A stretch of DNA of 39,437 nt. Origin: a bacterium (GTDB taxonomy: Bacteria > Chloroflexota > Chloroflexia > Chloroflexales > Kallotenuaceae). The translations under genes and the position numbers were made by a program. The notes beneath the pieces were generated by a model. That model made no database searches. It saw nothing but the letters and a program-made list of their open reading frames with translations, and had not been told where the DNA came from. The stretch spans positions 1 through 39,437 of the forward strand of contig JADDQE010000017.1 of NCBI GenBank assembly GCA_016781525.1, written 5' to 3'. Positions 34,365 through 39,437 of the stretch are shown piece by piece. The stretch's first letter is position 1, and the number at the start of each line of letters is the position of its first letter.

Positions 34365-35868
34365 AGCCCTCCAGCTGCCGGTATAAGGCCGATTGACGCT
34401 GACGTGCCGCCCAGTGCAGCCGCTGCCGCTCCGGATCTGGCAGGCGGAGCGGCCCCGCTTCGGGGGCGAGCACTGTTAAATCCGGGATGGCGCCGACCGA
34501 CCGCAGTGCGAGCAGGGCAAGGCCGCGACTGGTCGGCTCAGGCTCGAGGCTTACCGCAACCGGCAGCCCAAGCACATCGGCAATCAGCTGGACCCAGCTT
34601 GGCACATGCTTGAGGCCACCGCCGCTCGCAACAATGATAGGCTCGCCTCCCACTGCCCCATGCAGCAGGTCAACGATATGTGCCCAGCGGTACGTGACCC
34701 CTTCGAGCGCCGCACGCGCAAGGTCCAGCGGCGTCGTCGCCACCGAGATACCACTGATGGTCGCACGCACATCGCCCCGCCAGCCGGGGCTGCGCTCGCC
34801 GGCGACAAACGGCAGCACAACAAGCCCATGTGCGGCCGTGGGCGGATCAAGCAGATGGGCCTCAAGCCGCGCAGCGTCGATCTGCAGTGTTTGGAGCGCC
34901 CAGCTAAGAACGTTACCACCCTCGCTGGTTGCGCCACCGAGTAGCGCATGGTCACGGTCGACGCGATAACACCAAAGCCCCGCAGGCACCTCCGGACTCG
35001 GCAGCAAGACCACCCGCAGCGCGCCAGATGTACCGACATTAAGTGCAATTCGCGCGGGCCCGACACAGCCGCTGCCAATATTGGCCGCAGCACCATCGCC
35101 CACGGCACCTAGCCATGGAACGTGAGCAAGCGCGGGCCAGCGCTCTTTCCAGGGCGATTTGAGCCCGCTGATTCCACGATCGACATCGATAAGAAAGCCA
35201 AGCTGCTCAACCTGTACAGGCAGCGCAGCCAGAAGCTCAGCGTCCCACATGAGCGAGTGGCGATTCAGCAGCCCGGTCCAGGCTGCGAAGGAATAGGTTA
35301 CTCCTGCGTGTCCAACAAACGTTTCCTGCAGCCACTCGCCAGCACTGCTCCACCAGCGAACGCTCGAGAACAGCTCCGGTTGGCTCTGGTGCAGCCAGGT
35401 GAAGAGCGCTGGCCAGTAGCTCGTACGCAAAGCACAACCGGTACGGTGAAGAACAGTGGCCTCGTCAAGCCGCGCGCGGAGTGCGGCCGCAGCTAGGGCA
35501 CTGCGGGTATCAGCATATGTAAAGATGGGCGTACATGGTTGTCGCGCCGCGTCGAGGCCGAGCAGATTGGAGGCAAAGGTTGCGACGCTAACCGTCGCGA
35601 TATGCCCAGCCTGTGGTCCCGCAATCGCAAGCACATCGTCGACGCAGCGAACGACACGCTCGAGGAGTGCGGCGGCAGTATCGGTCACGGCGCCATCTGG
35701 GGAGAACTCAAAAGTGCTTTTGCGCCGAACAAGTGTACCCGGAACCAGCCGAGCACGAGCATCGTACAGAGCTGCCCGCGTGGACGAGCTCCCAATGTCG
35801 AGCGTCAACACCAGAGGGTGCTGCGGGATAGTTGAATGGGCAGGTAGCGGATCGACCATGTATCTCAT
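34345..35868 (-). CDS. FGGY-family carbohydrate kinase (gluconokinase/xylulokinase type)
   Basis: A kinase of about 507 residues that phosphorylates a sugar or sugar acid. It has the ASKHA phosphate-1 motif LTLDIGSSSTRAALYD near the N-terminus, WLGAVGDGAAANIGSG and NVGTSGALR (phosphate-2 region), and the C-terminal adenosine motif IIVASGGGLKHVPSWVQLIADVLGLPV. The exact substrate is not readable. ATGs at 35868 and 35859 are both possible; a TTG at 35922 is not needed. TATCCT ends 6 nt before 35868, another possible leaderless start, though weak. It overlaps the RidA-like gene. Confidence 0.87.
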   Translation of the reverse strand: MRYMVDPLPAHSTIPQHPLVLTLDIGSSSTRAALYDARARLVPGTLVRRKSTFEFSPDGAVTDTAAALLERVVRCVDDVLAIAGPQAGHIATVSVATFASNLLGLDAARQPCTPIFTYADTRSALAAAALRARLDEATVLHRTGCALRTSYWPALFTWLHQSQPELFSSVRWWSSAGEWLQETFVGHAGVTYSFAAWTGLLNRHSLMWDAELLAALPVQVEQLGFLIDVDRGISGLKSPWKERWPALAHVPWLGAVGDGAAANIGSGCVGPARIALNVGTSGALRVVLLPSPEVPAGLWCYRVDRDHALLGGATSEGGNVLSWALQTLQIDAARLEAHLLDPPTAAHGLVVLPFVAGERSPGWRGDVRATISGISVATTPLDLARAALEGVTYRWAHIVDLLHGAVGGEPIIVASGGGLKHVPSWVQLIADVLGLPVAVSLEPEPTSRGLALLALRSVGAIPDLTVLAPEAGPLRLPDPERQRLHWAARQRQSALYRQLEGYAENTD

Positions 35869-35957
35869 GTCGTGAGGATACCGCACCCGCGCAACTTGCA
35901 AGCGGAATGGGATCCGCGGCAAGCATCATGTAGGCCGCGCGAGGATCTGGCGATCGA

Positions 35958-36650
35958 CTACTCGCGGCCGAAGCGGTAGCCGATACCGCGCTGCGTATGG
36001 ATGTAGCGCGGGCTATCTCCGTTAGGCTCGAGCTTGTTCCGTAGCTTACGGATCCGCACCCAGAGCGAGTCCGGATCACCCTCTTCGCCAACGCCCCAGG
36101 CTTTGCGCAGGAGGGTAGCCGTGGGTACGATTGTGTTGCTCCGCTGCATCAGCAGAAACAAGATCCGCGCTTCGATTGGTGTGAGGGTTACCTGCTCGCC
36201 GGCCACCCACATGAGGCGGTGGCCGAAGTCGACGGTCAAGTTTTCGTCGACGACCACGCGCTCACCCGGATGGAGACCACCCTCGTAAAAGCGGGACAGC
36301 AACCGATTGAGCCGTGCCCGCAGCACACCGTAGCTAAACGGCTTGCTCATGTAGTCGTCGGCGTACTCTTCAAGCCCTTTGATCGTGGTCTGCTCGTCGG
36401 TAATCGACGTCAAGATCATGATCGGAATTTCAACCGCCCGCCGAAGCCGCTCGGCCAGCTCGAAGCCGGTCATATCCGGCATCATCAGGTCAAGGATCGC
36501 CGCGTCGGGCCAGTGCTGGTTGACCTTCTCGAGGGCAGTCTCGCCATCAGGCGCGGTGATTACCTCGAAACCATCCGCGAGCAGACCAGCTTCCAACGAA
36601 CGCCGCACCACTAGATCATCATCAGCGACTAGCAATCGCCACTTGCTCAT
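35958..36650 (-). CDS. OmpR/PhoB-family response regulator
   Basis: A 230-residue two-component regulator. Its receiver has the acidic pair D10/D11, acceptor D54 (ILDLMMP) and K103 (SKPFSYG). It is followed by a winged-helix DNA-binding domain (about 130-228; LTPIEARILFLLMQRSNTIVPTATLLRKAW and the GIGYRF wing). The ATG at 36650 has GAGGA about 9 nt upstream and sits inside the 3' end of the histidine kinase gene (29-bp overlap), which marks the two as a cognate pair. Target genes are unknown; its phosphate relevance is not shown. Confidence 0.93.
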   Translation of the reverse strand: MSKWRLLVADDDLVVRRSLEAGLLADGFEVITAPDGETALEKVNQHWPDAAILDLMMPDMTGFELAERLRRAVEIPIMILTSITDEQTTIKGLEEYADDYMSKPFSYGVLRARLNRLLSRFYEGGLHPGERVVVDENLTVDFGHRLMWVAGEQVTLTPIEARILFLLMQRSNTIVPTATLLRKAWGVGEEGDPDSLWVRIRKLRNKLEPNGDSPRYIHTQRGIGYRFGRE

Positions 36651-38256
36651 GGTATTTGTCCTCGAGAGGGATGGTAAAGTGGATAGTCGTCCCAACATCA
36701 AGGTCGCTCTCGGCCCAAATCGACCCACCGTGTGCCTGCACGACCTCCCGGCAGAAGTTCAAGCCCAACCCGGTGCCGCGTCGCAGCCCGCTCTGCTGTG
36801 TACGGAAGAAGCGCTCAAAGATACGTCCGACATCAGCGGGCGCAATCCCAACACCAGTGTCGCGCACGGTAAACTGCGCTGCGGCTCCATCGGCGGTATA
36901 GCCAGCGGTTACATAGACGCCGCCTTTACGCGTGAACTTGAGCGCGTTGTTGACCAGGTTGATGACCACACGCGTAAGCTTCTCCACATCGCCCACCACA
37001 ACCGACTCAGGCGGTAAGTCGATGGTGAGTTCCAGGTTTCGCTCTGCGGCGGCCCCGGCAAGCTGATCCAGCACCCGCTCGCGCAACACTTCGAGGAGAA
37101 TTGGCTCCTTGGTCAACTCGAGCAGGCCAGACTCGGCGCGGTACACGTCCAGGATATCGTTGATCAGCTCTTCTTGGGCCGCACATGCCCGCTGAGCCAT
37201 GTCGATAAATTGCTGATCCGACTCGCCCTTGACGCTCATGCTGAGTACATGCAAACACCCCAGCACGCCCGCCAATGGCCCACGTAAGTCGTGGGTCAAC
37301 ATATGAACAAAGTATTCACGCGAGGCCTCGGCCTCTTTGAGCTGCGTGTACAAGCTCGCATTGTGGAGCGCCGAAATTACCTGAGTGGCAATGGCCAGTA
37401 CAAGGGGTAGCTGCTCGGGCCCGAATTTATAGGGCTCGGTATGCGTCAAGGTCAGGACGCCAAGTTGGACGTCATCGCGAATCAAGGGAATTGCGAGCGC
37501 CGTCCGAGTGCGCACCATGTTATCGTGCAGTGGTAGCCACCGCTCATCATTTTGTGTATCCTCTACCAGCTGGGGTTCACCCGTTCGTAGCGCGAGACCC
37601 GCCAGGCCATTCGCGATAACCTGCACGCTCGCATCACGAATATACGGGAGACCTGCGGGAACGCGTGCTACGATTGTGCGCCAAGTATTGCGCTTCGGAT
37701 CCCTCACGATGACGCTGCCCTGGGTGGCGTCGATCATGTTCACCATCAAATTAAGGGTTTCCGCGATCAGTTGATCGACGTCAAGGGTACTGTTGAGCTG
37801 CTGGCCGATCCGGTACAGCAGCTCGTTCTTGTTGCGCTCGTTGATCAGAGCATCCTGCACCTGCTTGAGTCGTAGCAGCGCACGCACCTTCGCGATCAGC
37901 TCAGCACTTTGCACCGGCTTCGGCAAGAAATCATCGGCCCCGACGTTCAGACCCTTGACCTTATCCGACAGGTCTTGCTTCGCCGTAATCAGCATAATCG
38001 GAATGTAGCCGATATTCGCCTCAGCTCGGATTGCTTCAACCACCTCGTAGCCGCTCATACGCGGCATCATGACATCAAGCAAAATCAGATCGGGCGGCTG
38101 CTGCCGTACCATGGCTAGCGCCTGTAGCCCGTCATTGGCGGTCTCGATCGCGTAGCCCTGCGAGCCGAGCATCATTCGCAGCAAATCCAAGTTATCTTCG
38201 TGATCATCGACGATCAGGATTCGCGGACGAGCCGTGACACTCATGCCTTGTCGCAT
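36622..38256 (-). CDS. Hybrid REC-GAF histidine kinase
   Basis: A 544-residue soluble kinase with an N-terminal receiver (D17/D18, acceptor D61 in LLDVMMP, K113), a GAF domain (about 150-305), a phosphoacceptor helix with H322 (MLTHDLRGPLAGVLG), and an ATPase domain with N437 (NLVNNALKF), DTGVGIAP and GTGLGLNF. A receiver at the N-terminus means an upstream kinase probably controls it, so it can act as a relay. AGGAG lies 6 nt before the ATG at 38256. It overlaps and is presumably the partner of the OmpR-type regulator. Confidence 0.94.
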   Translation of the reverse strand: MRQGMSVTARPRILIVDDHEDNLDLLRMMLGSQGYAIETANDGLQALAMVRQQPPDLILLDVMMPRMSGYEVVEAIRAEANIGYIPIMLITAKQDLSDKVKGLNVGADDFLPKPVQSAELIAKVRALLRLKQVQDALINERNKNELLYRIGQQLNSTLDVDQLIAETLNLMVNMIDATQGSVIVRDPKRNTWRTIVARVPAGLPYIRDASVQVIANGLAGLALRTGEPQLVEDTQNDERWLPLHDNMVRTRTALAIPLIRDDVQLGVLTLTHTEPYKFGPEQLPLVLAIATQVISALHNASLYTQLKEAEASREYFVHMLTHDLRGPLAGVLGCLHVLSMSVKGESDQQFIDMAQRACAAQEELINDILDVYRAESGLLELTKEPILLEVLRERVLDQLAGAAAERNLELTIDLPPESVVVGDVEKLTRVVINLVNNALKFTRKGGVYVTAGYTADGAAAQFTVRDTGVGIAPADVGRIFERFFRTQQSGLRRGTGLGLNFCREVVQAHGGSIWAESDLDVGTTIHFTIPLEDKYHEQVAIASR

Positions 38257-38495
38257 CCTTATCTCCTACCTCAAACGCTCTGCCACCGCACCGGGCATCT
38301 TTTGATAGTTCGTAACACGGCACCGCGACACGTCGCCGACGGGCTTTCGCCGCTTCCTCGGCCTAGCCGGAAGCATCGTACCGATAGCTGCTGTACCAGA
38401 CAGACACGTAGCGCCGGTGCAATCTATAGAAGCATAACCAGCTCGAAGAGCGATCGAAAGGCGGCGATGGTCCAGCTTACGGCCACACATTTGGC

Positions 38496-39314
38496 CTAGC
38501 AGATATGAAACAGATCGCTTTGCTGCAACGCTTGGTCGCTGTGCCAGGTCGCGCTGGGTCGATCACGCTGGGCGACCGAGAGAGAGAGGGGGGCAAGAGC
38601 CAGCATGTCGAGGTAATTCTGAATAAACTGGATAACGCCGCGCGGCTGATCGTTGGCTTTCTCGGATAGATGTGCGAGCCAAACATCTCGACGCCGGCCA
38701 TCCTGGAAAATCCCCTCAAGCAGCTGCGCGGCCTGAAGGTTTGAAAGATGGCCCCGGTCGCCTAAGATGCGGTGTTTCGTGCTCCACGGGTACGCGGTTG
38801 CGAGCAAGCGTTCGCGATCATGGTTTGCCTCAACAATCACCAGATCGGCTTCCTGCAAGGCCTCGATCATGTGCAGCTGCACATGCCCGCAGTCCAGCGC
38901 AAAACCGATGGTCCAGCCGTCGTGCCGCAGGAGAACACCTGCTGGCTCCACCGCATCATGGGGCACGGGGAAGCTCCACACGTCAGCATCGCCAACGCTG
39001 ATGCCTTCAGAGTGCATCAGGCGCACGTCGATACCTTGGGTGGTCGTGCTCAGCGCGCGAGCCGTTCCAGCAGTGCAGACGATCGGCACGCTGCAGCGGC
39101 GAGCCAGCGGACCAGCTCCCTGCGCGTGATCGTGGTGCTCGTGAGACACAATGATCGCCGTCAACTCGCACGGATCAACGCCATGCTCGCGCAGCCGGCG
39201 CTCGAGCGTTCGTGCAGACAAGCCAGCGTCGACAAGCAGCGTACTTTGCGCTGTGCGGACCAAAAACGCATTGCCGCTACTGCCACTTGCTAATGATCGG
39301 ACTTGGAGACTCAT
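38496..39314 (-). CDS. Metallo-beta-lactamase-fold hydrolase, WalJ/YycJ-like
   Basis: A 272-residue protein of the YycJ/WalJ group of metallo-beta-lactamase-fold nucleases, linked in Firmicutes to DNA repair and cell-wall control. It begins with the family's SLASGSSGNAFLV, then has the zinc motif SHEHHDHAQG (about 57-66), CGH (about 142-144), EANHDRERL (about 161-169) and the late GDRGHLSN. A low-complexity C-terminus of about 30 residues lies beyond the fold. The ATG at 39314 has no Shine-Dalgarno but an extended -10 just 7 nt upstream. No walRK genes adjoin it. Confidence 0.9.
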   Translation of the reverse strand: MSLQVRSLASGSSGNAFLVRTAQSTLLVDAGLSARTLERRLREHGVDPCELTAIIVSHEHHDHAQGAGPLARRCSVPIVCTAGTARALSTTTQGIDVRLMHSEGISVGDADVWSFPVPHDAVEPAGVLLRHDGWTIGFALDCGHVQLHMIEALQEADLVIVEANHDRERLLATAYPWSTKHRILGDRGHLSNLQAAQLLEGIFQDGRRRDVWLAHLSEKANDQPRGVIQFIQNYLDMLALAPLSLSVAQRDRPSATWHSDQALQQSDLFHIC

Positions 39315-39321
39315 CGTCCGG

Positions 39322-39330
39322 ATTATAGCA
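39322..39330 (-). promoter_or_regulatory. Extended -10 for a leaderless WalJ-like mRNA
   Basis: TGCTATAAT on the minus strand (perfect TATAAT, 39322-39327) ends 7 nt before the ATG at 39314, so transcription would begin at the start codon itself. A candidate -35, TTGCCA (39347-39352), is 19 bp upstream. Confidence 0.65.
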
Positions 39331-39437
39331 CGTGCCCCCTACGCTTTGGCAAGTCAAGCTAACGCAATTTAAGCAGTCTCGCTTCAACTACACCCCTCCG
39401 CGCCCTAGTAACCAATGGTGCTAACGCTATCACAAGC

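Noticed and set aside
38266-38490. 74-codon minus-strand frame between the WalJ-like gene and the hybrid kinase
   Set aside because: Arg/Cys-rich noise with no ribosome-binding site; the 240-bp gap more likely holds the kinase promoter, which I could not pinpoint.

Overview
The window is about 39 kb of moderately high-GC bacterial chromosome, densely coding on both strands, and it looks like housekeeping and signalling DNA rather than a mobile island. I see no integrase, transposase, phage gene or CRISPR array. The gene content suggests a Chloroflexota (class Chloroflexia) relative: a Ser/Thr kinase with a Pro/Thr-rich stalk and PASTA repeats, a remnant like the spore-photoproduct-lyase-type radical SAM proteins, stand-alone GAF/PAS kinases, tandem DegP-like proteases next to a LuxR regulator, and low-complexity intergenic word repeats. 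This placement is inference; no 16S gene is present.

Layout: 0.3-3.7 kb holds a pstSCAB phosphate-uptake operon with ATGA overlaps, followed by a Gly/Gln-rich protein with a calcium-loop-like motif. 4.4-5.0 kb carries a small hypothetical gene and a tRNA-Arg/tRNA-Ser unit with its own promoter and terminator. 5.1-9.8 kb has an FAD oxidoreductase, a small membrane protein and lon. 9.8-10.7 kb is a gene-free divergent region holding the lon leader and the rplS promoter and leader. 10.7-15.4 kb has rplS, a methyltransferase, rnhB, a HEAT-like protein, a family 2 glycosyltransferase, a Rieske protein and a small zincin. 15.4-19.9 kb has an exonuclease-WYL fusion, tRNA-Asn, a decayed SPL-like fragment, a sugar nucleotidyltransferase, a DUF2103-like protein and a thioredoxin-TPR protein.

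20.0-23.5 kb is the most interesting block: a stand-alone receiver, an N-terminally deleted receiver, a B12-binding protein that keeps most of the CarH adenosylcobalamin pocket but has no DNA-binding domain, and a soluble PAS-GAF-PAS histidine kinase. This could be a cobalamin- or light-responsive two-component module. 23.6-30.7 kb has htpG, an RNase H-fold nuclease, a PASTA kinase and a Rel/SpoT alarmone enzyme, which is a stress-response neighbourhood. 30.9-33.8 kb encodes two DegP/HtrA-like proteases without any export signal, and a LuxR regulator whose receiver has lost its phosphorylation residues. 34.0-39.3 kb has a RidA-like protein overlapping an FGGY sugar kinase, an OmpR regulator overlapping a REC-GAF-histidine kinase, and a WalJ/YycJ-like metallo-beta-lactamase-fold protein.

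Regulation visible in the sequence: several consensus or extended -10 promoters (rplS, tRNA-Asn, tRNA-Arg, htpG, rel, thioredoxin), clear hairpin terminators, and at least two genes whose -10 element lies 7-8 nt from the ATG with no Shine-Dalgarno, as expected for leaderless mRNAs. All family names come from reading motifs by eye; no database search was run.
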